This document shows, in pieces, positions 41,663 through 49,526 of a DNA stretch of 64,000 bases. Source of the stretch: Paludibacteraceae bacterium. GTDB lineage: Bacteria > Bacteroidota > Bacteroidia > Bacteroidales > Paludibacteraceae. The stretch covers positions 1-64,000 of the forward strand of contig CAJOEJ010000006.1 in assembly GCA_905233375.1 (NCBI GenBank), given 5' to 3'. The position numbers and the translations under genes were made by a program. Position 1 is the first letter of the stretch, and the number at the start of each line of letters is the position of its first letter. The notes under the pieces were generated by a model. The model searched no databases, had not been told where the DNA came from, and was given only the letters and a program-made list of their open reading frames with translations.

Positions 41663-42505
41663 TCATTTTTTTATTGTTAATACTATTTCTTCTACTTGCG
41701 CCGTAGTGTCATACACGCGCAAGCCATGAAGCCATTTCTGGAATTTCGCATTTTCTACTTCGGGCACAAATTCACCCTTATTATTTAGCGAAATATGGAA
41801 TTTTTTTTGTGAAAAGACAACGATTAAAGTATTATTCTCCACCGTCTTGGAAGTAGTCAAAATTGTCTCTTCTTCATACGGATACTCGGGGTCTTTCGTA
41901 CAAAGGAATATGTATTCCTTATTGCTTTTCACTTCGCGTGCATTGCCATCACTATCATCATACGGCATCATTACATACACCGTTTCTGTATCATCCTCTC
42001 TCAAAAATACAGCCACATAGCCACTCGCCGCCGATTTAAAGGAAACAGAGAAACGATCATTGTTTTTAAAAAGCGTACTTTCAATACCTTTATTTAGGGT
42101 TTTTACTTGTATCTCTACGGAAGACTGTTTCTGCTCACGCGCCTTACCACAAACTTCTGCGTGGATGATGGTCATTTCGTTGCGGTATTTGATACTTACT
42201 TCCGGCTCTTTCGTGTCACTAATCCATAAACCGCGCACTTCGTTTTCACTATACGAATTGAAACTAGTGCTAGATTTGCCATCGGTATTATGCATTGCGG
42301 TAGTACTCGTTTGAGAAACGATTGTTCCGAATTCATCTGCGATAGCTTTAAGGCGGGCTTGATTAATAGCTGTACGCTTTGCTTCTGCAATCGTTTGCGT
42401 TTCAGGCATGATATAATCAACCTCCCCGCAAACGGTTGCAGTTCGTTGGCTGTGTGCAAAATGAGCAATTACACCAAAGCAAAAAAGAACAAATAAACGT
42501 TTCAT
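41663..42505 (-). CDS. Exported LPP20/DUF4384-like protein
   Basis: 280 aa. Signal peptide MKRLFVLFCFGVIAHFAHSQ. The N-terminal half (EAKRTAINQARLKAIADEFG, then a Ser/Thr-rich strand region) resembles the LPP20/FlgT-N-like fold. The C-terminal half (FSVSFKSAASGYVAVFLRED and DTETVYVMMPYDDSDGNARE) resembles DUF4384, a periplasmic domain often found beside caspase-like proteins. Starts by sharing one base with the stop of the upstream gene and ends 6 nt before the caspase gene, so the three are translated together. Confidence 0.75.
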   Translation of the reverse strand: MKRLFVLFCFGVIAHFAHSQRTATVCGEVDYIMPETQTIAEAKRTAINQARLKAIADEFGTIVSQTSTTAMHNTDGKSSTSFNSYSENEVRGLWISDTKEPEVSIKYRNEMTIIHAEVCGKAREQKQSSVEIQVKTLNKGIESTLFKNNDRFSVSFKSAASGYVAVFLREDDTETVYVMMPYDDSDGNAREVKSNKEYIFLCTKDPEYPYEEETILTTSKTVENNTLIVVFSQKKFHISLNNKGEFVPEVENAKFQKWLHGLRVYDTTAQVEEIVLTIKK

Positions 42506-43176
42506 TAGAAGCCTAACAATTTATCTAATTGTTCATGCAGGTCTTCGCCTTTCTGTTCCAAGTCTTGACGGATAGCTTCTTTTGCCGCTTTTTTGGCCAT
42601 ATCACCATTATATGCGATACGAACCATTACTTCCTTGTTCTTATTTTTGAGCTCGCGATAGCACTCAACAACGGTAATAACACGACCTATGCTCTGTGCG
42701 ATAGTGTTTTTTGAGGCCATTACACTTTGTGTTACAGAGGTAGCTTCACCTGCTGACATTTGATTGTTACCTACGGTGTTTTCAACCAAAGCTGCTACCT
42801 CCGTCTGAATTTGACCTGCAAGATTGGTAATTGCTAAACTAGTTGCTGCCATCTTTGCTGCATCGTAGTTTTCGCCTATAGACTGTGCATTGGCCATGAT
42901 ATATTTGGGGAACTGATTTTCATCATACTCAAACTCCATTAAATAAGAGCGTTCCAATTGTTTTTCCATAGGAAGTGCACCAGGGCTAACTACCCAGCCT
43001 TCTTTTTTCAGACGCTTTGCCTCTTTTTGAGTTGTTTTGTCCACTTTGGCTTTCAGTTCTGATTTAGCCATTTTGCGGATTTCCTCACGCTCCTTGCGCA
43101 GTTCTTTTGCGTCCTGTGCCATTGCGGCACTACATGCAACGATTAAGGCCATTGCTACCATGATTAATTTTTTCAT
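42505..43176 (-). CDS. Exported LPP20-like protein
   Basis: 223 aa. Signal peptide MKKLIMVAMALIVACSAAMAQ. A charged helical region (residues 22-65) is followed by an LPP20-like domain: NYDAAKMAATSLAITNLAGQ, ITVVECYRELKNKNKEVMVR, IAYNGDMAKKAAKEAIRQDL. First gene of the caspase operon. The ATG at 43176 is preceded by a leader or separate RNA (see 43261-43441). Codon and base composition is visibly more AT-rich than that of the flanking housekeeping genes. Confidence 0.75.
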   Translation of the reverse strand: MKKLIMVAMALIVACSAAMAQDAKELRKEREEIRKMAKSELKAKVDKTTQKEAKRLKKEGWVVSPGALPMEKQLERSYLMEFEYDENQFPKYIMANAQSIGENYDAAKMAATSLAITNLAGQIQTEVAALVENTVGNNQMSAGEATSVTQSVMASKNTIAQSIGRVITVVECYRELKNKNKEVMVRIAYNGDMAKKAAKEAIRQDLEQKGEDLHEQLDKLLGF

Positions 43177-43234
43177 GTTGTTTGATGTTTTAGTTAGTAA
43201 TGATATTTTGTGTTTTACACATAAGTACACACAA

Positions 43235-43261
43235 AAAACGCGAATAACTGTTGTTATCCGC
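43235..43261 (-). terminator. Hairpin terminator or attenuator after the structured RNA
   Basis: GCGAATAAC (43240-43248) and GTTATCCGC (43253-43261) pair with one G-U. On the minus strand it ends in a run of six U. It lies 58 nt before the LPP20-like start codon, so it could end a separate RNA or attenuate the caspase operon. Confidence 0.75.
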
Positions 43262-43441
43262 TATTTGAGGCTGTAGGAAATGCCTAATCCATCAGATATG
43301 CAAACAGAAACTCGCGCCGTGTATATAACCGCCAATACACTATTAGAAAAAACCAATAGTGCAGGCGAGTTGTACACTCGTGAGCATCTACTTACTTGTT
43401 TTCTGAATGGATATTTTTGAAACTTCCTACATTTCAAATAG
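43261..43441 (-). ncRNA. Candidate structured RNA, rod-shaped, about 181 nt (6S-like?)
   Basis: Nested complementary segments fold the stretch into one long hairpin. CTATTTGA (43261-43268) pairs with TCAAATAG (43434-43441) and TGTAGGAA (43272-43279) with TTCCTACA (43424-43431). ATCCATCAGA (43287-43296) pairs with TCTGAATGGAT (43402-43412). CGCC (43330-43333) pairs with GGCG (43364-43367) and CACTATT (43338-43344) with AATAGTG (43355-43361). A promoter lies about 80 nt upstream and a terminator directly follows. Length and rod shape with a central bubble recall 6S RNA; identity is unproven. Two small hairpins (43451-43466, 43481-43496) precede it. Confidence 0.5.
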
Positions 43442-43522
43442 TCAGATTACAAGCGTGTAAACGCTTTTTCAATATGTCTGCGCAACGCTTTGCGCCATTA
43501 TTGCAAATAACCTTTGCGGGTG

Positions 43523-43554
43523 CAAAGGTACAAATAAATTTTGAATTATACAAA
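43523..43554 (-). promoter_or_regulatory. Promoter of the structured RNA and caspase operon
   Basis: Minus strand: TTTGTATAAT (caaa at 43551-43554), 20-nt spacer, -7 TACCTTTG at 43523-43530. The start is near 43517, about 340 nt before the first start codon. Confidence 0.75.
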
Positions 43555-43839
43555 TAAAATGACGAAAAAGTGACGAGAAAATAGATTTTGTATGATAATC
43601 CGCATGAAAAAGCGGAAAAAGAACGAAGAATAGCGGAGCTTTCGCTCCTTGTCAGGGACGTAATCTAACGCGGGTCTGACGCCCCGCGCACATAACAAAG
43701 AGATGAATAGGGATAGTTAGCAAAAAAACACCGTAGGTATACTCTAATAGTTAAAAAGGAGACTGCACATCGTGAAACGATGTAACAATAAAAGCTGATA
43801 ATGGCGGCAAGCATGCCGCCAAAATGCACGATGCTATAG
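43555..43839. other. Gene-free AT-rich stretch with several hairpins, 3' of coaE
   Basis: No protein is convincing here. Hairpins: around GGAGCTTTCGCTCC (near 43637), CGCGGG...CCCGCG (near 43670-43690), CATCGT-GAA-ACGATG (near 43767), and GGCGGCA (43803-43809) with TGCCGCC (43814-43820). The last lies 20 nt past the coaE stop and may end its transcript. The rest is unexplained; a second small RNA is possible. Confidence 0.4.
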
Positions 43840-44526
43840 TTATAATTGTGCGGAGAGATAGTTCAGGATTTGGTCAGCTAAGGATTCGATGGAAGCGAGG
43901 CCGTCGTTGTTAATTAGCAGGTCGCCTGTGTGCGGGTGTTGCGTGCGTATGCGGGCGCGAACCTTTTCTATATTGGCAGTGGTGTTGAGGTCGTGGAAGT
44001 CGCGGGCAATGACACGGGCTATACGGATTTCTTCGGGGGCGTCGATGACGATGATACGATCGCAGAGGGTATCGAAGCCGGACTCATAGAGGATGGCGGA
44101 TTCGAGGAATAAGACCGGCTCCGCCTGACAGACCGCTTTCAGGTGTGACCCAGACCGCTTTGCTGATAGACCGCTTCGCTGACAGATATCTTCTTTGACG
44201 GCGGGATGAATAATAGCATTGAGGGCGTCCAGAACCCCTCCCGACCTCCCCTCAAGGGAGGAGGAAAAGACACGTTGCGCGACATAGGAGGTGTTATAGA
44301 TTATAGATTGGTCATTGGTTATTGTTGATTGGTCATTGGTGGTTGCTGATTGGATGAACGCTTCTTCGCCGAGGAGGGCGATGATGGCGGCTCGGACATC
44401 GGGGTTTTCGACGATGATCCGTTTGGCTTCGCGGTCGCAATCATAGACCGTATAACTCCGTCTGGCGAGTTCCCGCGCAATGGTGGATTTGCCGCTTCCT
44501 ATGCCTCCTGTGATGCCGATTATCAT
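43840..44526 (-). CDS. coaE: Dephospho-CoA kinase with repeat inserts
   Basis: 228 aa against a usual 195-205. Phosphorylates dephospho-CoA, the last step of CoA synthesis. P-loop GITGGIGSGKST, then YDCDREAKRII, NAIIHPAVK, VLFLESAILYESGFD and VIVIDAPEE-type strand (IIVIDAPEEIRIARVIARD). The extra length is three repeat inserts: ATTNDQSTITNDQS (heptamers 44305-44353), FSSSLEGRSGGVLD (GC-rich palindrome 44233-44265) and CQRSGLSAKRSGSHL (tandem CAGACCGCTTT units, 44128-44185). The motifs lie between them, so the enzyme is probably active. Confidence 0.93.
   Translation of the reverse strand: MIIGITGGIGSGKSTIARELARRSYTVYDCDREAKRIIVENPDVRAAIIALLGEEAFIQSATTNDQSTITNDQSIIYNTSYVAQRVFSSSLEGRSGGVLDALNAIIHPAVKEDICQRSGLSAKRSGSHLKAVCQAEPVLFLESAILYESGFDTLCDRIIVIDAPEEIRIARVIARDFHDLNTTANIEKVRARIRTQHPHTGDLLINNDGLASIESLADQILNYLSAQL
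44128..44185 (-). repeat. CAGACCGCTTT tandem units in coaE
   Basis: Four spaced copies of CAGACCGCTT(T/C) with GCTGA tails, read in frame as Ser-Gly-Leu-Ser-Ala-Lys-Arg-Ser-Gly. A class distinct from the heptamers. Confidence 0.75.
44233..44265 (-). repeat. GC-rich palindrome inside coaE
   Basis: Read on the minus strand as SSLEGRSGGV. The same DNA at 44993-45025 is read in another frame as NPSPPLRGGREGF in the MBOAT gene. Confidence 0.9.
44305..44353 (-). repeat. Heptamer tract (TCATTGG / TTATTGT class) in coaE
   Basis: 7-nt units such as TCATTGG and TTATTGT in tandem, read as TNDQSTITNDQS. Confidence 0.85.
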
Positions 44527-44601
44527 AGTTGATAGATGAAAGTTTAAAGTTTAAAGAAGTCGTTTAGTTGATAGTTTATAGTTGATAGTTAAAAAGGATC
44601 A

Positions 44602-46602
44602 TTAGAACTGGAAATAGATGAAGGGTTGCATCTCGGCGGAGACGAACTGATAGATGACGATGATCGCTATACACACGGCTGTCACCATGAGCCATAAAGG
44701 CATCGCGCTAAAGGCAAGGCGGTATCTGCGTTTCCAATTAGTCGGCAGCCAGTGAATGACCATGCCGGCAATGAACATCGCCACGACCCATCGGTACTCC
44801 CAAAGGAAATCCGGGATGATGGCATTGCTCCACGCTCCACCGATCTGGTTCACCATATTCTTCGCGGTCTCCCATGCCACTTCGTTCGCCGTGGCGGGAT
44901 CGAGGTTGCTGCTGGAACGGAAGAACAGACGCGTGAAAGTGATGAAGGTGAAGGTCTGGAGAATCGCCCAAGCTTGGGAAAGCTTATTTGGGAACCCCTC
45001 CCGACCTCCCCTCAAGGGAGGAGAAGGATTGGTCTTTTGGTCTTTTGTCAAGAGCCAGTAGATATAGCGGATGGCGGTACCGAACCATATGACCGCAGCC
45101 CAGACGGCGAACAGACGCCAGACGGGCAGGTGATACGTATAATCGAGTGCGCAAAGTCCCATCGTGAGTGCCGTCATGGAGGCAAAGCGCACATGCCAGT
45201 TCATCCTGCGCCATATTTTCTCCACGATCATTCCGATGCCGTTGATTCCGCCCCATATGATGAAGTTCCAACTGGCACCGTGCCATAAACCGCCCAAGAC
45301 CTGCGTGATGAAGGAGTTTAAATTTGCGTAAAGCAATTTAAGACCGCCTACTCCCAACCTCTCCCTAAAGGGAGCGGAGTTCACTATGGCTACCACTATC
45401 ATGAAGACCGCAAAAGGTATCAGTATCCATAGCCACCAGCCGGTGAGGGCGGCAGAGACGAGGGCGATCAGCGATAGCCAGAAATACGTTCCGAATCCGA
45501 TTTTCCTGTTTCCGCCCAGCGGGATATACAGGTAGGTCTTGAGCCATCGTCCGAGGGACATATGCCACCTCCGCCAGAACTCCTGCGGGCTTTGGGACTT
45601 GTAGGGGCTGTTGAAGTTCATCGGCAGGTAGAAGCCCATGAGCATGGCGACGCCGATAGCGATGTCCGTATAACCGGAGAAGTCGGCGTAGACCTGCAGG
45701 GAGTAGGCGAAGAGCGCAAACAGGTTCTCGAAACCCGAGAAGAGCAGCGGGTTGTTGAACACGCGGTCGATGAGATTCACCGCCAGGTAGTCCGACATGA
45801 TGATTTTCTTCGCCAAGCCGTTCAGTATCCAGAACACCGCCACGCCGAACCACCTTCGGCTCAGATGGTAGGGTTTGTATAACTGCGGAATGAACTCCTC
45901 CGCGCGCACGATAGGACCGGCGACCAACTGCGGGAAGAACGAGACGTAGAAGCCGAAGTCCAATATGTTCCTGACCGGCTGGATGCGTCCCCGGTACACG
46001 TCCGCCGTATAAGAGATGACCTGAAAAATGAAGAACGAGATACCCACCGGCAGCACGATCGTATCGACGCTGAACCGTCCTGCGTCGGCAAAACCGTTTC
46101 CTATGTACGCGAAGATATCGAATACGCGGAAACCGGTACCAAACAGGTCGTTGATCAGGTTCGTGAAGAAATAGGCGTACTTGAAATAGGCGAGCAGACC
46201 GAGGTCGATGATCACGGACAGTGCCAATAGGAGAGTGGGGATTGGTGATTGGTGATTGGAGATTTGTGATTTTTTGATCTGCTGTGCGATGAGCCAATCC
46301 GAGAGCGTGACGAAAGCCAGGATGAGCAGGAACAAACCGCTGGTCTTGTAGTAGAAGAACCAACTGACGAAGAGGAGATAGAGGTTACGCAAATGTAATT
46401 TGCGATTGGTTATTGGTGATTTATGGATGCCCTTCTCGGCGGAGGCCGCTCCTCCCGTTTGTCGGGAGGACGCTCCGGGGAATTCCAGAATCAAGGTATA
46501 TAACGCGAAGACCAAAGCAAAGAACGCCCAGAAATAGAACTGGGTGAAGAGCAACGGGCTGTTCTCGTCAAATGCCAATATGTGGTGAAGGAAGGAGGTC
46601 AT
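44602..46602 (-). CDS. MBOAT family O-acyltransferase (AlgI-like)
   Basis: 666 aa, about ten or more membrane helices. AlgI/MBOAT motifs: LPVGISFFIFQVISYTADVY, FPQLVAGPIVRAEEFIPQL, DFSGYTDIAIGVAMLMGF, FWRRWHMSLGRWLKTYLYIP and the catalytic His in GGLWHGASWNFIIWGG. It transfers acyl groups, usually acetyl, across the membrane onto an envelope glycan. At least four repeat inserts lie in loops: HKSPITNRKLH (near 46404-46423), SQISNHQSPIPT (46240-46272), NPSPPLRGGREGF (44993-45025) and RERLGVGGLKLL (45346-45375). The partner SGNH protein gene is 24 nt upstream. Confidence 0.9.
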   Translation of the reverse strand: MTSFLHHILAFDENSPLLFTQFYFWAFFALVFALYTLILEFPGASSRQTGGAASAEKGIHKSPITNRKLHLRNLYLLFVSWFFYYKTSGLFLLILAFVTLSDWLIAQQIKKSQISNHQSPIPTLLLALSVIIDLGLLAYFKYAYFFTNLINDLFGTGFRVFDIFAYIGNGFADAGRFSVDTIVLPVGISFFIFQVISYTADVYRGRIQPVRNILDFGFYVSFFPQLVAGPIVRAEEFIPQLYKPYHLSRRWFGVAVFWILNGLAKKIIMSDYLAVNLIDRVFNNPLLFSGFENLFALFAYSLQVYADFSGYTDIAIGVAMLMGFYLPMNFNSPYKSQSPQEFWRRWHMSLGRWLKTYLYIPLGGNRKIGFGTYFWLSLIALVSAALTGWWLWILIPFAVFMIVVAIVNSAPFRERLGVGGLKLLYANLNSFITQVLGGLWHGASWNFIIWGGINGIGMIVEKIWRRMNWHVRFASMTALTMGLCALDYTYHLPVWRLFAVWAAVIWFGTAIRYIYWLLTKDQKTNPSPPLRGGREGFPNKLSQAWAILQTFTFITFTRLFFRSSSNLDPATANEVAWETAKNMVNQIGGAWSNAIIPDFLWEYRWVVAMFIAGMVIHWLPTNWKRRYRLAFSAMPLWLMVTAVCIAIIVIYQFVSAEMQPFIYFQF
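44993..45025 (-). repeat. GC-rich palindrome inside the MBOAT gene
   Basis: Nearly identical to the copies at 7843, 12738 and 44233, here in a cytoplasmic or periplasmic loop of the MBOAT protein and in a different reading frame from coaE. Confidence 0.9.
46240..46272 (-). repeat. Heptamer tract (GATTGGT) inside the MBOAT gene
   Basis: GATTGGT, GATTGGT, GATTGGA, GATTTGT in tandem, read as SQISNHQSPI. Another shorter tract of the same class is at 46404-46423. Confidence 0.88.
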
Positions 46603-46690
46603 TGGTTATTGGTCATTGGTTATTGGTTATTGGTTATTGGGCATTTGTACCTCATCCTTTGTACTTTGTACTTTGTCACTTTGTACTTTA
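46600..46690. repeat. Compound heptamer tract between MBOAT and SGNH genes
   Basis: TTATTGG / TCATTGG units run from 46600 to 46640, followed by WTTGTMC-class units (TTTGTAC and relatives) to about 46690. The SGNH stop codon (46627-46629) lies inside the array, so its last 20 residues (SKVQSDKVQSTKDEVQMPNN) are repeat-encoded. Confidence 0.9.
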
Positions 46691-48012
46691 CTCATTCCTT
46701 CCATGAGCCAGTTGGCGACGGCATCACCGGCTTTGCGGGCACCGGAGCGGAAGAAATGCACTCCGTCTTCTCCGGCAAGTCCGTTTTCCTTCCAGCGCAG
46801 CATACTGCCGGCTCCTCCCATCCACCGGTAGAGGCTGAAATAGGCTATTCCCTCTTCCTGCGCCATCTTGCGCAGCAGTTTGTCCATATAGGGCACCATC
46901 GGGTAGGTCTGCCACTCGCCGTCCACCATGCGTATCATATCGCTCGGACCGATGAAGAGTATCGATGCGCCGGGTGCGCAGGCACGCAGGCGGTGAATCT
47001 GGTCCCGATAGCCCGATATGAACCCTCTGATGGTCTCGGGACGCTCGTTGGTCGGTATGGCGTTGCCGCCGAACTGCATGATAATGAGCCGCACGTTTTC
47101 CTGACGGTAGAAAGTCGCCAGTTGGGTGGAGTCCATTTTGGTGAACACCATGCCCAGGCATCCGCGCATGGGGATGTTATCGACGATGACACCTGTTGTC
47201 GTCTGCTGCGAGAGCCCATAGACGGCGCCCTTGCCGCTGAGACGGACGGTATCGCCGGAAAGAGAGCAGGTGATGGTACTGTCCGCGAAGATGCGCCATG
47301 TGTCATAGCGCGCCGACGGTATCTGCGGTCTGCATACCGCCGTCACCTCTTCGCTGCCGCTCACCAGGCTGTCCGCCATGACCGCCACCTGTCCCATCAT
47401 GCCGTACAAGCCGTCCTGCCGCTGGTCGCGCTTGAGTCCATAGACCAGATAGCGCCTGGGTCCCTGTTTGGGCGAAACGGGTCTGCCGTTCAGGTAGATC
47501 TCCTGCCGTACGGTGCGTGACGGAATGGTCTGCGCCAGCGGTAACAAACCCGCCCCGGAACCGCCGTAGCGGCTTTGGAACAACTCGCGTATCTGCTGGG
47601 TCATGCGGTCTTCTTCGATCTGGCTGTCGCCGTAATGCACTATGCGCACGATCCGTTCGCTGCTCTCCGCCAAGGCGGCATAGAAAGTACGGAGGAACAC
47701 CCGCGTGTCGGTCGTGGAGTCGATGACCAAGTTCGGCACTTCTATCGGTTTGACAGGAGCAGCCTCTTCCCGTCCCTCCCCTGAAGGGAAGGGAGATACG
47801 GTGTCTGCCGGCGCTATCGAGTCCACAAGAATCGGTTCGTCTTCTTCAAAAGATAGGTCGGGGGCAGGCTCATTGAGTTCCAGCACCTCCGCGAGCGCAG
47901 GCCAGCGCAAGGTGCGGTCACCTACCGGCACTTCGTGCGGCAGTACAAGGCATAAGACCGCCAGACAAGCCAGCACACAAGCGATGAATATGAGAACCCG
48001 ATATGGACGCAC
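46627..48012 (-). CDS. SGNH/GDSL hydrolase-like protein, partner of MBOAT
   Basis: 461 aa, GTG start at 48012. N-terminal membrane anchor RVLIFIACVLACLAVLCLVL. The SGNH blocks are visible: RIVHYGDSQIEEDRM (Ser), MQFGGNAIP (Gly/Asn), and DGVHFFRSG (Asp/His). Such proteins complete or reverse O-acetylation of glycans with an MBOAT partner, as in PatA/PatB or AlgI/AlgX-like pairs. A linker insert SPFPSGEGREEAA comes from a GC-rich palindrome relative (47767-47797). The stop is inside a repeat array, so the C-terminus is repeat-encoded. Confidence 0.8.
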   Translation of the reverse strand: MRPYRVLIFIACVLACLAVLCLVLPHEVPVGDRTLRWPALAEVLELNEPAPDLSFEEDEPILVDSIAPADTVSPFPSGEGREEAAPVKPIEVPNLVIDSTTDTRVFLRTFYAALAESSERIVRIVHYGDSQIEEDRMTQQIRELFQSRYGGSGAGLLPLAQTIPSRTVRQEIYLNGRPVSPKQGPRRYLVYGLKRDQRQDGLYGMMGQVAVMADSLVSGSEEVTAVCRPQIPSARYDTWRIFADSTITCSLSGDTVRLSGKGAVYGLSQQTTTGVIVDNIPMRGCLGMVFTKMDSTQLATFYRQENVRLIIMQFGGNAIPTNERPETIRGFISGYRDQIHRLRACAPGASILFIGPSDMIRMVDGEWQTYPMVPYMDKLLRKMAQEEGIAYFSLYRWMGGAGSMLRWKENGLAGEDGVHFFRSGARKAGDAVANWLMEGMSKVQSDKVQSTKDEVQMPNNQ

Positions 48013-48074
48013 CTGATTGATTTACAATTTACAATGTACAATGTACAAAGGATTATAGAAGCATGATATTTTTT

Positions 48075-49526
48075 CTATTTCTTCCATAACGCGCGGCTGA
48101 AGAGCAGCAGGATGGTGAAAATCTCCAGACGTCCGATGAGCATGACGAAGGTCGCTACCCATTTGGCGGCAGCCGGGAACGAGGCATAGCAACCGCTCGA
48201 ACCCCACTGACCGATGGATACGCCGACGTTACCGATCATGGAAACGGCGACACCGATCGATTCGTCAAAACCGATGCCGCATGCGCAGAAACAGAGCGAA
48301 GCGAGTACGATGATCGCCGCGTAGAAAAACATGAACGCCACCACGTTACTGGTCGTCTGTTCGCGGAGCGTGTGACCGTTGAATCGAACCGGAATGACGG
48401 CATTGGGGTGAATACGCCGTTTGATCTCCGCATTCGCCGACTTGGCGAAGATAGCCAGACGCACCCATTTCATTCCTCCGGAAGTCGAACCCGATGCGCC
48501 GCCGGTGAACATGAGGAAGAACACCACCATCCATAATACAGGAGGCCATACCATATAATCGGACGCCACAAAACCGGTACTGGTGATGGTGGCTACCGCG
48601 GTGAAGAATCCTTTGCGTATGCTGTCCAACTGTCCGGATGTGAACCAGAGCAATCCGCCCGCCAGGATGAGTCCAGCTACCACACAGGCACTGACGTACC
48701 AGCGTGTCTCTTCATCCTGAACCATCCGTTGCGGCTTGCCACGGAACAGGTAGATGAGCTGGGTGAAATTGATACCCGACAGCAGCATGAACAGCATGAT
48801 GATCCATTGGATCGCCGGGCTGAAACCGATGACACTGTCGTTATGCGTCGCAAAACCGCCGGTTGAGATCGTTGCCATCGAATGGCATACGGCATCGAAA
48901 CGTCCCATTCCGAAAAGCCATAAGAGCACTCCTTCTCCCACGGTGAGCCCTATATAGGTCAGCCACATGTGCTTCGCCGTGTCGGCGATACGCGGGCTGA
49001 GTTTCTCGTAACTGACACCTGTCACCTCGGCGCTGTAGAGCTGCATGCCGCCCAAGCCGAACATCGGCAATATGGCGACACTGAGGACGATGATACCCAT
49101 ACCGCCTATCCACTGGCTCAATGCGCGCCATAAGAGGATCGAATGGGTCTGCGCCGTGACGTCGGTGAAGACGGTGGAGCCGGTGGTGGTGAATCCCGCC
49201 ATCGTCTCGTACCAGGCGTCGGTGAGCGAAGGGAGGGCGCCGCTCAGCCAGTACGGCAACATGCCGAAGACCGAATAGACCACCCATACCGCCGCCACGA
49301 TGACGTATCCTTCCCGTTCGCCGACACGCTTCTCCGCTTTGCGCCCGGCAAGCATCATCCACCAGCTGGTCAGCCATGCGATGGCGGACGAAGCGACCCA
49401 TGCGCCCAGATCCGGCTCGTCGTACCACCACGCGGTGACGGTAGGAATGAGCATGAACAGCGCCTCGAGCGTCGTGAGGACACCCATCGTCTTGAATACC
49501 AAACGCCAGTTGAACAATCGTGTCAT
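48075..49526 (-). CDS. trkH: Trk/Ktr potassium uptake membrane subunit
   Basis: 483 aa, about ten to twelve membrane segments with four pore loops: TTTGSTVFTDVT, ATISTGGFATHNDSV, TSTGFVASDYMVW and NVGVSIGQWG, each with the filter Gly. It forms the K+ channel-like pore of the inner membrane. Its ATG overlaps the stop of the trkA gene (ATGA), so the two are translationally coupled. Confidence 0.93.
   Translation of the reverse strand: MTRLFNWRLVFKTMGVLTTLEALFMLIPTVTAWWYDEPDLGAWVASSAIAWLTSWWMMLAGRKAEKRVGEREGYVIVAAVWVVYSVFGMLPYWLSGALPSLTDAWYETMAGFTTTGSTVFTDVTAQTHSILLWRALSQWIGGMGIIVLSVAILPMFGLGGMQLYSAEVTGVSYEKLSPRIADTAKHMWLTYIGLTVGEGVLLWLFGMGRFDAVCHSMATISTGGFATHNDSVIGFSPAIQWIIMLFMLLSGINFTQLIYLFRGKPQRMVQDEETRWYVSACVVAGLILAGGLLWFTSGQLDSIRKGFFTAVATITSTGFVASDYMVWPPVLWMVVFFLMFTGGASGSTSGGMKWVRLAIFAKSANAEIKRRIHPNAVIPVRFNGHTLREQTTSNVVAFMFFYAAIIVLASLCFCACGIGFDESIGVAVSMIGNVGVSIGQWGSSGCYASFPAAAKWVATFVMLIGRLEIFTILLLFSRALWKK

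Noticed and set aside
43235..43554. Possible retron or tmRNA
   Set aside because: A closing helix is present, but there is no reverse transcriptase gene nearby, and neither a tmRNA tag frame nor a tRNA-like end could be found.
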